Positions 34,766-42,474 of a stretch of DNA of 64,000 nt are shown here, piece by piece. Positions within the stretch are counted from its first letter, which is position 1; every line of letters begins with the position of its first letter. This stretch comes from Ochrobactrum vermis (GTDB lineage Bacteria > Pseudomonadota > Alphaproteobacteria > Rhizobiales > Rhizobiaceae), in the NCBI RefSeq assembly GCF_002975205.1, contig NZ_PCOC01000001.1:248001-312000 (forward strand), read 5' to 3'. A program made the translations under genes and the position numbers. The notes under the pieces were generated by a model that did no database searches, was not told the origin of the DNA, and saw nothing but the letters and a program-made list of their open reading frames with translations.

Positions 34766-35837
34766 GGCTTTCGATCCGAAGACGCTGCGCCAGTGGTGGG
34801 CAAAGCCGTCCGCGCCGAAGCCCATCGTGATCTTCGGCGCGGGCAGCATTGTCGGCGACGCGCATCTGCCCGCCTACAAGAAGGGCGGCTTTCCGGTTGC
34901 AGGCATTTTCGATCCCAATCTGGACAAGGCGCGGGAACTTGCCGACCAGTGGGGCGTCAAGGCTTATGCCAGCGCTGAGGAAGCGATTGCCGTCGAAGGC
35001 GCGATCTTCGATCTGGCGACGCCGCCATCGGCCCATGCGAAAATCCTGTCGCAATTGCCGGAAGGTTCAGCCGTTCTGATCCAGAAGCCGATGGGCAGCG
35101 ACTTGGCTAGCGCGACGGAAATCCTGAAGGTCTGCCGCGCGCGCAATCTGAAAGCGGCGGTGAATTTCCAGCTTCGTTTCGCGCCGATGATGCTCGCGCT
35201 TTACGATGCCGTCGATAAGGGCCTGCTTGGCGAAGTGGTGGATTTCGACGCATGGCTGGCGCTTGCCACGCCATGGGGTCTGTGGCCTTTCCTGAAAGGT
35301 CTGCCGCGCATCGAAATCGCCATGCATTCAATCCATTATCTGGATTTCGTGCGCGGTCTGCTCGGCAATCCGCTCGGTGTTCACGCCAGGACCATTGGTC
35401 ATCCGAACCACGACGTGGCCCAGACCCGCACCGCCGCAATTCTCGATTATGGCGACCGCGTTCGCTGCGTGCTGTCGGTCAATCACGATCATGATTTCGG
35501 CCGCAAGTTTCAGGCCTGCGAGTTCCGCATCTGTGGGACTGAAGGTGCGGCCTATGTGAAACTGGGCGTCAATCTCGACTATCCGCGCGGTGAGCCGGAC
35601 GAGCTCTGGATCAAGCCCAAGGGCGGTGACGACTGGGTTTCCGTGCCGCTTGAAGGTGCATGGTTCCCGGACGCTTTCCTCAACCGCATGGCGCAGTTGC
35701 AGCGTTTCGCGACTGGCGAAGATGCTGAACTCGTCGGCTCGGTCGAAGATGCCTGGCACACCATGGCGCTTGTCGAGGCCGCCTATCAGTCGAGCGCAGC
35801 ACCCGCCACGCCGCTTGCCGCAAAACCGGAGGGCTGA
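34758..35837 (+). CDS. Gfo/Idh/MocA family NAD(P)-dependent sugar oxidoreductase
   Basis: A 359-residue dehydrogenase. Rossmann motif [18 protein letters not shown] at about 23–40 (GxGxxG-like), [13 protein letters not shown] with the EKP-type Lys, and a C-terminal beta-sheet domain ([17 protein letters not shown]). The usual EKP is QKP here, but the Lys is kept. It is the best local candidate for oxidising the sugar (L-fucose dehydrogenase step), because only one SDR is present and that one fits a later step; this is inference. Overlaps the mutarotase gene by eight bases and precedes the MaoC-like gene by two. Confidence 0.85.
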   Translation: MTEAFDPKTLRQWWAKPSAPKPIVIFGAGSIVGDAHLPAYKKGGFPVAGIFDPNLDKARELADQWGVKAYASAEEAIAVEGAIFDLATPPSAHAKILSQLPEGSAVLIQKPMGSDLASATEILKVCRARNLKAAVNFQLRFAPMMLALYDAVDKGLLGEVVDFDAWLALATPWGLWPFLKGLPRIEIAMHSIHYLDFVRGLLGNPLGVHARTIGHPNHDVAQTRTAAILDYGDRVRCVLSVNHDHDFGRKFQACEFRICGTEGAAYVKLGVNLDYPRGEPDELWIKPKGGDDWVSVPLEGAWFPDAFLNRMAQLQRFATGEDAELVGSVEDAWHTMALVEAAYQSSAAPATPLAAKPEG

Positions 35838-35839
35838 CC

Positions 35840-36286
35840 ATGGCCGAACAGAAAATCTACTACGAAGATTATGAAATGAACCATGTGCGCCTCACCACGG
35901 GCCGCACCATTACCGAAACGGATTTCGTGGTCCATGCCGGGCATACGGGCGACTTTTTCCCGCATCATATGGATGCGGAATTCGCCAAGACCTTGCCGGG
36001 CGGCCAGCGCATTGCGCATGGCACCATGATTTTTGCCATCGGCGTCGGCCTGACGGCGACGTTGATCAATCCGGTTGCTTTTTCCTATGGTTATGATCGC
36101 TTGCGGTTTATTCGTCCGGTGCATATCGGAGATACGATCCGCACGCGGGTTACGATCAGTGCGAAGGAAGATGACCCCAAGCGCGCCACGATGGGACGCG
36201 TGACGGAACGTTGCGAAGTGCTTAATCAGCGGGATGAAGTGGTGCTCGCTTGCGACCACATCCTGCTTGTCGAACGGAAGGCTTGA
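35840..36286 (+). CDS. MaoC-like (R)-hydratase/dehydratase, hotdog fold
   Basis: A 148-residue hotdog-fold protein. Catalytic-type segment [21 protein letters not shown] with Asp and His of the hydratase motif, [15 protein letters not shown], and [20 protein letters not shown] at the C-terminal strand. The family hydrates or dehydrates enoyl-CoA-type esters. It is tightly packed between sugar oxidoreductase genes (2-base spacing on both sides). No acyl-CoA step exists in the L-fucose pathway itself, so its job here is unclear; a link to the class III CoA-transferase encoded at 24622–25779 is possible. Confidence 0.85.
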   Translation: MAEQKIYYEDYEMNHVRLTTGRTITETDFVVHAGHTGDFFPHHMDAEFAKTLPGGQRIAHGTMIFAIGVGLTATLINPVAFSYGYDRLRFIRPVHIGDTIRTRVTISAKEDDPKRATMGRVTERCEVLNQRDEVVLACDHILLVERKA

Positions 36287-36288
36287 AA

Positions 36289-37023
36289 ATGACGATACGC
36301 TTTGATGGAAAAACCGCGCTGGTGACAGCCGCAGCACAAGGCATTGGCCGCGCCAGCGCGCTGGCCTTCGCGGAAGCGGGCGCCAAGGTCTATGCGACCG
36401 ACATCAACACCGATGCCCTCAAGGAAATCGAAGGCGTCAACGGCATCATCACCCGCAAGCTCAATGTGCTTGACGAGGCGGAAGTGAACGCGCTTGTCGC
36501 CGAAATCGGCCAGGTGGACATCCTGTTCAACTGCGCAGGCGTCGTTCATGGCGGCTCCATCCTCGAAATGAAGGACGAAGACCTCGACTTCGCCGTCAAT
36601 CTCAACATCAAGGCGATGATCCGCACCATCCGCGCCGTACTGCCGGGCATGCTGGAGCGCAAGGACGGTGCCATCGTCAACATGGCTTCCGTCGCCTCGA
36701 GTGTGAAGGGCGTGCCGAACCGTTTCGCCTATGGCGTCACCAAGGCTGCCGTTATCGGTCTCACCAAGGCTGTCGCCGCCGATTATGTCGCCAAGGGCAT
36801 CCGCTGCAACGCGATCTGCCCCGGCACGGTCGAAAGCCCGTCCTTGCAGGACCGTCTGCGTTCGCAGGGCGATTACGAAGAGCAGCGCGCGGCGTTCATC
36901 GCCCGCCAGCCGATTGGCCGCATCGGCCAGCCGGAAGAAATCGCTGATCTTGCCGTTTATCTCGCTGGCGCGACCTACACCACAGGTCAGGCGTACAACA
37001 TTGATGGCGGCTGGACGATTTAG
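36289..37023 (+). CDS. SDR dehydrogenase, probable 2-keto-3-deoxy-L-fuconate dehydrogenase
   Basis: A 244-residue classical short-chain dehydrogenase. Cofactor motif TAAAQGIGRA (first Gly replaced by Ala, as in close relatives), Asp in YATDIN favouring NAD, NCAG-type LFNCAGVVHGG, catalytic Ser in NMASVASS, YGVTK with Tyr and Lys, and CPGTVESP. The sequence is like the dehydrogenases that oxidise 2-keto-3-deoxy-L-fuconate to the 2,4-diketo acid. Start ATG 36289; the frame is open upstream but runs into maoC. A hydrolase for the diketo acid follows 41 bases later, supporting the assignment. Confidence 0.87.
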   Translation: MTIRFDGKTALVTAAAQGIGRASALAFAEAGAKVYATDINTDALKEIEGVNGIITRKLNVLDEAEVNALVAEIGQVDILFNCAGVVHGGSILEMKDEDLDFAVNLNIKAMIRTIRAVLPGMLERKDGAIVNMASVASSVKGVPNRFAYGVTKAAVIGLTKAVAADYVAKGIRCNAICPGTVESPSLQDRLRSQGDYEEQRAAFIARQPIGRIGQPEEIADLAVYLAGATYTTGQAYNIDGGWTI

Positions 37024-37064
37024 TCCTAGCGCCCTCTCTTTCATCCCCTAAAAGGAGCAAACTC

Positions 37065-37910
37065 ATGAAATTTCTTCGTTACGGTGAAGCCGGTCAGGAA
37101 AAGCCGGGCATTCTCGATGCCGATGGTGCGATCCGCGATCTTTCCGCCCATGTAAGCGACCTTTCCGGTGCGGCTCTGACCCCCGATGCGCTGGCCAAGC
37201 TTGGCGCAATCGACATCAATTCGCTGCCGAAGGTTGAAGGCAATCCGCGCCTCGGCCCGTGCGTTGCAGGCACCGGCAAGTTCATCTGCATCGGCCTCAA
37301 CTATGCCGACCACGCTGCCGAATCCGGCATGGCTGTGCCGCCTGAGCCGGTCATCTTCATGAAGGCCACCTCGGCCATCGTCGGCCCGAATGACGACGTT
37401 CTCATCCCGCGCGGCTCGGAAAAGACCGACTGGGAAGTCGAGCTCGGCATTGTCATCGGCAAGACCGCGAAATACGTGTCGGAAGACGATGCGCTGGATT
37501 ATGTCGCCGGTTACTGCACGCTGCATGACGTTTCCGAACGCGCTTTCCAGATCGAGCGCGCCGGTCAGTGGACCAAGGGCAAGTCTTGCGACACGTTCGG
37601 CCCGACTGGCCCATGGCTGGTGACGAAGGACGAAGTCGCCGACCCGCAGAACCTGAAAATGTGGCTCACCCTCAATGGTGAAACCATGCAGGACGGCTCG
37701 ACCAAGACCATGGTCTACGGCGTTCGCCACCTCGTTTCCTATCTCTCGCAGTTCATGTCCCTGCAGCCGGGCGACATCATCTCCACCGGTACGCCTCCCG
37801 GCGTCGGCATGGGCATGAAGCCGCCTCGCTACCTCAAGGCCGGCGATGTCGTCGAACTCGGCATCGAAGGCCTCGGCACGCAGAAGCAGAACGTGCGCGC
37901 TGACATCTAG
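37065..37910 (+). CDS. FAH-family hydrolase, probable 2,4-diketo-3-deoxy-L-fuconate hydrolase
   Basis: A 281-residue fumarylacetoacetate-hydrolase-fold enzyme, often mislabelled ureidoglycolate lyase. Seen: FICIGLNYADHAAESGM, the metal-binding TDWEVELGIVIGK (Glu residues), GYCTLHDVSERAFQ, and the C-terminal PGDIISTGTPPGVGMG. In the non-phosphorylative L-fucose route it cleaves the 2,4-diketo acid to pyruvate and L-lactate. AAGGAG ribosome-binding site. Its neighbours on either side are the SDR and L-fuconate dehydratase genes, i.e. the preceding pathway steps. Confidence 0.87.
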   Translation: MKFLRYGEAGQEKPGILDADGAIRDLSAHVSDLSGAALTPDALAKLGAIDINSLPKVEGNPRLGPCVAGTGKFICIGLNYADHAAESGMAVPPEPVIFMKATSAIVGPNDDVLIPRGSEKTDWEVELGIVIGKTAKYVSEDDALDYVAGYCTLHDVSERAFQIERAGQWTKGKSCDTFGPTGPWLVTKDEVADPQNLKMWLTLNGETMQDGSTKTMVYGVRHLVSYLSQFMSLQPGDIISTGTPPGVGMGMKPPRYLKAGDVVELGIEGLGTQKQNVRADI

Positions 37911-37921
37911 GCTTTGTTTAC

Positions 37922-37960
37922 GCATGATCCCGAAACCATTCCCATGTTTTGGGATCATGC
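37922..37960. repeat. Dispersed palindrome (GCATGATCCC…GGGATCATGC)
   Basis: GCATGATCCC (37922–37931) and GGGATCATGC (37951–37960) are perfect arms, extended to 14 of 15 with GAAAC/GTTTT. It lies inside the gap between the FAH hydrolase gene and fucD, 19 bases before the fucD start, so it may attenuate transcription into fucD. This is the classic Rhizobiales intergenic palindrome. Confidence 0.7.
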
Positions 37961-37978
37961 CCTGATCACGGATATATC

Positions 37979-39256
37979 ATGACGAAAATCACTGACCTGC
38001 GCGTCTTCGATCTGCGTTTCCCGACTTCGCAAAGTCTGGACGGCTCGGATGCCATGAACCCGGACCCGGATTATTCGGCGGCCTATGTCATCCTCGATAC
38101 GGATGATGCGTCGCTGAAGGGCCACGGCCTTACCTTCACCATCGGACGCGGCAACGACATTTGCTGTCAGGCGATTCTCGCCATGCGTCATCTGGTCGTG
38201 GGTGCCTCGATGGATGATTTCCTCGCGGCCCCCGGCAAGTTCTGGCGTTACCTGACCGGCGACAGCCAGCTGCGCTGGATCGGCCCGGACAAGGGTGCGA
38301 TGCATCTTGCCACCGGCGCTGTCGTCAACGCCTTCTGGGACCTGGCTGCAAAGCAGGCGGGCAAGCCGGTATGGCGGCTCGTTGCCGACATGTCGTCGGA
38401 AGAAATCGCCGACATTGTCGATTATCGCTATCTCACCGATGCGCTGACGCGCGACGAAGCCGTCGCGATCCTGCGCAAGGCGGAAGCGGGCAAGGCTGAG
38501 CGCATCGCCACGCTCGAAGCGGAAGGCTATGCCTGCTATACGACGTCGGCTGGCTGGCTCGGCTATGACGACGACAAGCTGCGCCGTCTTTGCCAGGAAG
38601 CCATTGATGAGGGTTTCCACCACGTCAAGATGAAGGTCGGCCGCGATCTCGAAGACGATATCCGCCGCCTGACCATCGCGCGCGAAGTGATTGGTCCCGA
38701 CCGCTATCTGATGATCGACGCCAATCAGGTCTGGGAAGTCGATCAGGCGATCGAATGGGTCAACAAGCTGGCCTTCTCGAAGCCATTCTTCATTGAAGAG
38801 CCGACCAGCCCGGACGATGTGGCAGGCCATCGCAAGATTCGCGAAGCCATTGGCGATGTGAAAGTCGCGACCGGCGAAATGTGCCAGAACCGCATCATGT
38901 TCAAGCAGCTCATCGCGGAAGGCGCCATCGACATCGTCCAGATCGATTCGTGCCGCATGGGTGGTCTGAACGAAGTTCTGGCCGTGCTGCTGATGGCTGC
39001 CAAGTTCGGCAAGCCGGTCTGGCCGCATGCGGGCGGTGTGGGCCTGTGCGAATATGTGCAGCATCTGTCGATGATCGACTATGTGGCCGTTTCCGGCACC
39101 AAGGAAGGCCGTGTGATCGAATATGTCGATCATCTGCACGAGCATTTCATCGACCCATGCGTCATCAAGAACGCGGCCTATATGCCGCCATCGCTGCCGG
39201 GCTTCTCCATCGAGATGAAGCCGCAGTCGATTGCAGACTATACGTTCAAGGGCTGA
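37979..39256 (+). CDS. fucD: L-fuconate dehydratase (enolase superfamily)
   Basis: A 425-residue enzyme that dehydrates L-fuconate to 2-keto-3-deoxy-L-fuconate. Highly characteristic segments: GRGNDICCQAI, LRWIGPDKGAMHLATGAVVN, YTTSAGWLGYDDDKL, HVKMKVGRD (KxK base), IDANQVWEVDQAIEW, FIEEPTSPDD, TGEMCQNR and WPHAGGVGLCEYVQH with the catalytic His. These match bacterial fuconate dehydratases and human ENOSF1. ATG 37979 has only a weak ribosome-binding site. Last plus-strand gene of the cluster, followed by a bidirectional terminator. Confidence 0.93.
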   Translation: MTKITDLRVFDLRFPTSQSLDGSDAMNPDPDYSAAYVILDTDDASLKGHGLTFTIGRGNDICCQAILAMRHLVVGASMDDFLAAPGKFWRYLTGDSQLRWIGPDKGAMHLATGAVVNAFWDLAAKQAGKPVWRLVADMSSEEIADIVDYRYLTDALTRDEAVAILRKAEAGKAERIATLEAEGYACYTTSAGWLGYDDDKLRRLCQEAIDEGFHHVKMKVGRDLEDDIRRLTIAREVIGPDRYLMIDANQVWEVDQAIEWVNKLAFSKPFFIEEPTSPDDVAGHRKIREAIGDVKVATGEMCQNRIMFKQLIAEGAIDIVQIDSCRMGGLNEVLAVLLMAAKFGKPVWPHAGGVGLCEYVQHLSMIDYVAVSGTKEGRVIEYVDHLHEHFIDPCVIKNAAYMPPSLPGFSIEMKPQSIADYTFKG

Positions 39257-39276
39257 ACGCCATCGTTCTAAAATGC

Positions 39277-39311
39277 AGAAAAGCCGCGCTGAAAAGTGCG
39301 GCTTTTCTCTT
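39277..39311. terminator. Bidirectional terminator after fucD
   Basis: AGAAAAGCCGC (39277–39287) / GCGGCTTTTCT (39298–39308) followed by CTTTT. Perfect 11-base arms, A-rich upstream and T-rich downstream, between convergent genes. Confidence 0.85.
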
Positions 39312-39320
39312 TTCCAGATC

Positions 39321-39761
39321 CTAAAGGAAGCGGATCATCAACGCGCCGGTGAGCAGTAATACGGCTCCCGCAACGCGACCTGCGGTGATCTCTCGCACCG
39401 CAACGCCCATGAAGCCGATACGGTCGGCCAGCAATCCGGCCATAAGCTGACCGGCCACGGCAAGACCCATGACGGCGGCGGCACCGATGCGTGGTGTCAG
39501 CAGGATCGATGCGGTGACATAGATGCAGCCCAGCGCACCGCCCGCGACGAACAGCCAGCCTGCGGGCACGTTGAACGACGGAAGGTTGCCGGTCGCCTTT
39601 GCGGTTATGGCCGAGACGATGGCGAGAATGACCGCGCCTGCCAGAAACGAAATCGCAGCGGCAGTCGGTGGGGAACCAAGTCCGCGCGCAAGAGCTGCAT
39701 TGATCGGCGCCTGAATGGCGATGCAGGCACCCGAAAGAATGCCGAACAAGGTCCAGAGCAT
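39321..39761 (-). CDS. DMT-superfamily small membrane transporter (DUF606/YdcZ-like)
   Basis: A 146-residue protein made almost wholly of hydrophobic helices, about five: TLFGILSGACIAIQAPINAA, AAAISFLAGAVILAIVSAI, GWLFVAGGALGCIYVTASIL, GLAVAGQLMAGLLADRIG and VAGAVLLLTGALMIRFL. The pattern matches the YdcZ/DUF606 family, which consists of half-size drug/metabolite transporters that are thought to dimerise. Function unknown. It sits alone between the fucose cluster and the housekeeping block. Confidence 0.85.
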   Translation of the reverse strand: MLWTLFGILSGACIAIQAPINAALARGLGSPPTAAAISFLAGAVILAIVSAITAKATGNLPSFNVPAGWLFVAGGALGCIYVTASILLTPRIGAAAVMGLAVAGQLMAGLLADRIGFMGVAVREITAGRVAGAVLLLTGALMIRFL

Positions 39762-39924
39762 GGAGATTTCCTCACTTGGAGAAGAATTTGGCGGGAGCTT
39801 ATGAGATTAAAGTACTTGCAGAGGAAACCCAATAGGTCAACGTTTCGGACGGCCATGCTGATAGATTAACAAACAAAAGGTCCGGTAAAATATATACAGC
39901 TATGTAAGTATATGGAAAATTAGA

Positions 39925-40000
39925 TGGTGCCCGGAGGCGGATTCGAACCACCGACACGCGGATTTTCAATCCGCTGCTCTACCAACTGAGCTATCCGGGC
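39925..40000 (-). tRNA. tRNA-Phe (anticodon GAA)
   Basis: 76 bases on the minus strand with encoded CCA. Acceptor GCCCGGA, D-loop AGCTCAGTTGGTAGAGC, anticodon stem GCGGA with loop TTGAAAA, T-loop GGTTCGAATCC. All cloverleaf stems pair. Confidence 0.97.
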
Positions 40001-40171
40001 ATCCGTAACAAGCGATTTGCTCGTTCAAGGCGGTGTTGGTTCCCGCCGGAAGTGGGTGGGTTATAGCATTAAATTTCGTGCTGTCCAGCACCGTATCGCA
40101 ATTTTTATCAGCTTTTCTCACATCTTTGATAAATAGCTGATTTTATTGGAGGAAGCTGCTTTGCGGAGAGC

Positions 40172-40387
40172 CTAGTTTCCTTGTTCTTCCTCTTCGTCAA
40201 TCGGCTTTCCTGGCAGTACGTAGCTACCGGACAGCCAGCGATTGAGATCAATGCTTTTACAGCGTGGTGAACAGAATGGGTAGGATTCGCGCGCTGAAGG
40301 CTTTCCGCATTCCGGGCAGGGACGTGCAGGACGCAACGGTGTCACGCGTGCACCCGCTGCTGTTGATATGTCCTTCTTGTCGCTCAT
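40172..40387 (-). CDS. yacG: DNA gyrase inhibitor YacG
   Basis: A 71-residue zinc-binding protein that binds GyrB and inhibits gyrase. The [20 protein letters not shown] stretch gives the four cysteines, followed by [17 protein letters not shown], which is diagnostic. The N-terminal 20 residues ([20 protein letters not shown]) form a variable tail. It lies nine bases after maf on the same strand. Confidence 0.93.
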   Translation of the reverse strand: MSDKKDISTAAGARVTPLRPARPCPECGKPSARESYPFCSPRCKSIDLNRWLSGSYVLPGKPIDEEEEQGN

Positions 40388-40396
40388 GCTTGTTCT

Positions 40397-41023
40397 TCAG
40401 ACCTTCCCGCTATCCCAGTTCGCGTAAACCGGATAGTCGACATCGTTCAGCAGGTTTATGGTCTCCTGCAGCGGTAATCCGACCACGTTGGTATAAGAGC
40501 CAACGAGCTTCACGACGAAACTACCTGCCAGTCCCTGGATAGCATAACCGCCGGCTTTCCCTCGCCATTCACCGGACGAGAGATAAGCATCCATCTGCTG
40601 GCGAGATAGCCGTTCGAAACGTAGCCGTGTTTCAACCAGCGTCTGACGTAAATTCCCGTTGGGCAAGACAAGGCTTACACCTGTAAAGACCTTATGTGTA
40701 CGTCCGGAAAGCAGGCGCAAACACTCCCTTGCTTCGTCGGCAATCTCGGTCTTGGGAAGAATGCGACGACCAACAGCTACAACCGTGTCGGCGGCAAGAA
40801 TGAACGCATCGGCGAAACTTGCATCGTCCTTGAGCTGTTCCTGTGCCTTGCGCGCCTTTTCCCGCGACAGACGTCGCGCCAGCGAGCGCGGGTGTTCCGC
40901 GCGCTGCGGCGTTTCATCTATATCGGCCGGATAGATATGGTCCGGTTCGATGCCTGCTTGCCCAAGAAGCTCGATCCTGCGTGGAGAACCGGAGGCAAGA
41001 ACCAGCTTGTGTTGCGCGCTCAT
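40397..41023 (-). CDS. maf: Maf-family nucleoside triphosphate pyrophosphatase (dTTP/UTP type)
   Basis: A 208-residue house-cleaning enzyme that hydrolyses non-canonical or excess nucleotides. Seen: [17 protein letters not shown] at the N terminus, [24 protein letters not shown] and the C-terminal [26 protein letters not shown]. The YTNVVGLPL ending and length are typical. Upstream of yacG and downstream of infA, the usual alphaproteobacterial order. Confidence 0.94.
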   Translation of the reverse strand: MSAQHKLVLASGSPRRIELLGQAGIEPDHIYPADIDETPQRAEHPRSLARRLSREKARKAQEQLKDDASFADAFILAADTVVAVGRRILPKTEIADEARECLRLLSGRTHKVFTGVSLVLPNGNLRQTLVETRLRFERLSRQQMDAYLSSGEWRGKAGGYAIQGLAGSFVVKLVGSYTNVVGLPLQETINLLNDVDYPVYANWDSGKV

Positions 41024-41057
41024 CGAATAGACATTTCCTGGAACGGGGACGGTTTGC

Positions 41058-41276
41058 TTACTTGAAGCGATAGGTGATGCGGCCCTTGGTTAGATCGTAA
41101 GGGGTCATCTCAACCAGAACTTTGTCACCGGCCAGAACGCGAATGCGATTCTTGCGCATACGACCGGCCGTATGAGCGATGATTTCATGTTCGTTTTCGA
41201 GCTTCACACGGAACATAGCATTGGGCAGCAGTTCCGTAACAACACCCGGAAACTCTAGGACTTCTTCTTTCGCCAT
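41058..41276 (-). CDS. infA: Translation initiation factor IF-1
   Basis: A 72-residue OB-fold protein: [67 protein letters not shown]. Exact length and sequence pattern of IF-1, which binds the 30S A site during initiation. A 208-base gap upstream holds its promoter and a dispersed repeat. Confidence 0.97.
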   Translation of the reverse strand: MAKEEVLEFPGVVTELLPNAMFRVKLENEHEIIAHTAGRMRKNRIRVLAGDKVLVEMTPYDLTKGRITYRFK

Positions 41277-41398
41277 GCGATACCTGTTTCTTTCTTTGAT
41301 AAAATGCCGCTCTCGAGCGGTCTTTAGGTCGGAATTTGCGCGGAACCTATATGATTAGGCGGCATTTGTGAACAACGGAATTCCGCGAACTTAATGCT

Positions 41399-41500
41399 GG
41401 AGCAATTCCAGTAAAAGTGCGAAGCGGTTTTGCGTAGGATAATGCGCCGAAACAAATAGTTAGAGCGGTTCCGTCGATTCCGTACTAGCCGGAACCGTTC
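41399..41500. repeat. Dispersed repeat overlapping the phosphatase 3' end
   Basis: GGAGCAATTCCAGTAAAAGTG and GAAGCGGTTTTGCGTAGGAT blocks (from 41399) are typical of Rhizobiales intergenic repeats. GAGCGGTTCCG (41463–41473) pairs with CGGAACCGTTC (41490–41500) with one mismatch. The right arm encodes the last residues of the phosphatase, so the repeat has contributed to its stop region; it may also act as its terminator. Confidence 0.6.
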
Positions 41501-41979
41501 TTGTCAAAACGCTGCGTAATTTGCCGCTTCAGACGATCACGCACATCGCGATAAGCCGCCATGATCTGGCTTCTGCTGCCCGTCACGAGTGTAGGGTCCG
41601 GCGTCGGCCAATATTCAACAGCAACCGAGAAACCGCGCATTCGCTCAAGCACCGTATGGTGAGCGAGCGGTGTTAGCGTTACGATCAAATCAAAATAACC
41701 ATCCGCAAGTTCTTCAAGGCCACGCGGTTGCCTATTATCGAGCGATAAGCCTTCTTCTTGAAGTACAGCATCGACAAAGGGATCGCGTTCGCCCCGTTTC
41801 ACACCCGCGGAAGCTACATAAATATTGGGTGGCAAGGCCTGTCTTGCAAGTAGTTCCGCCATTGGTGAACGAATTGCATTCTTACCGCAGACGAAAAGCA
41901 GCGACGTTGGCAAGCGCTGTTTATGATCTTCGTTGTCATAGGCACTAACAGTCACGGGAGGTACATCGGTGATGGCCAT
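41485..41979 (-). CDS. Low-molecular-weight protein tyrosine phosphatase family protein (ArsC-like fold)
   Basis: A 164-residue protein with the LMW-PTP P-loop LLFVCGKNAIRSPMAE (Cys-x5-Arg-Ser) and the general-acid loop WPTPDPT near the C terminus. It has an extra N-terminal ~25 residues. Often annotated arsenate reductase, but no arsenic genes are nearby and it is conserved between UPF0262 and infA genes. Its substrate is unknown. The last codons lie in a dispersed repeat. Confidence 0.85.
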   Translation of the reverse strand: MAITDVPPVTVSAYDNEDHKQRLPTSLLFVCGKNAIRSPMAELLARQALPPNIYVASAGVKRGERDPFVDAVLQEEGLSLDNRQPRGLEELADGYFDLIVTLTPLAHHTVLERMRGFSVAVEYWPTPDPTLVTGSRSQIMAAYRDVRDRLKRQITQRFDKNGSG

Positions 41980-41985
41980 CGATGA

Positions 41986-42468
41986 TCAGCCCCTCCAGTG
42001 CAAAACGCAAACAAGTGTGAAGAGCCGCCGTGCAGTGTTGAAGTCAACCTCGATCTTGCCCTTCAGCCGAGCCTGAAGCGTTTGTGATCCTTCATTGTGC
42101 AGCCCACGGCGACCCATGTCGATCGCTTCGATCTTGCTCGGTGTGGCTGAACGGATCGCCTGATAATAGCTTTCGCAAATCATGAAATAATCCCGTACGA
42201 CACGACGCAAAGGCGTGAGCGAGAGAATATGGGTCGCGACGTCTTCACCAGTTTCTCGTGCGATGGCGAAGATCAGTCGCGATTCCATCAGCGAAAGCTT
42301 CAGCCGGTAGGGCCCGCCCGTATCGTCTCCGAGGGGATGAAAAGAATTCTCTTCGATGAGATCAAAAATGGCCACCGCGCGTTCATGCTCGACGTCAGGC
42401 GTCGAACGCCCGATGGACTCATCGAGCTCGACGTCAACAAGGCGGGCATTTGGAACACCGGCAGTCAT
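41986..42468 (-). CDS. UPF0262 family protein
   Basis: A 160-residue conserved alphaproteobacterial protein of unknown function. Recognisable stretches: [40 protein letters not shown] plus [18 protein letters not shown], and [18 protein letters not shown]. It lies seven bases downstream of hisD and six upstream of the phosphatase, so all three are probably co-transcribed. No catalytic motif is evident. Confidence 0.88.
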   Translation of the reverse strand: MTAGVPNARLVDVELDESIGRSTPDVEHERAVAIFDLIEENSFHPLGDDTGGPYRLKLSLMESRLIFAIARETGEDVATHILSLTPLRRVVRDYFMICESYYQAIRSATPSKIEAIDMGRRGLHNEGSQTLQARLKGKIEVDFNTARRLFTLVCVLHWRG

Positions 42469-42474
42469 GTCACC

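Noticed and set aside
37955..39145. A 396-codon open frame opposite fucD
   Set aside because: Antisense shadow; the fucD reading has all catalytic motifs.
24600..40000. Possible genomic island integrated at tRNA-Phe
   Set aside because: The tRNA 3' end faces the catabolic cluster, but I found no integrase gene and saw no second copy of the tRNA end to the left.
41485..41979. Arsenate reductase
   Set aside because: The fold is shared with low-molecular-weight phosphatases; there are no arsenic-resistance genes around it and the general-acid loop suits a phosphatase.
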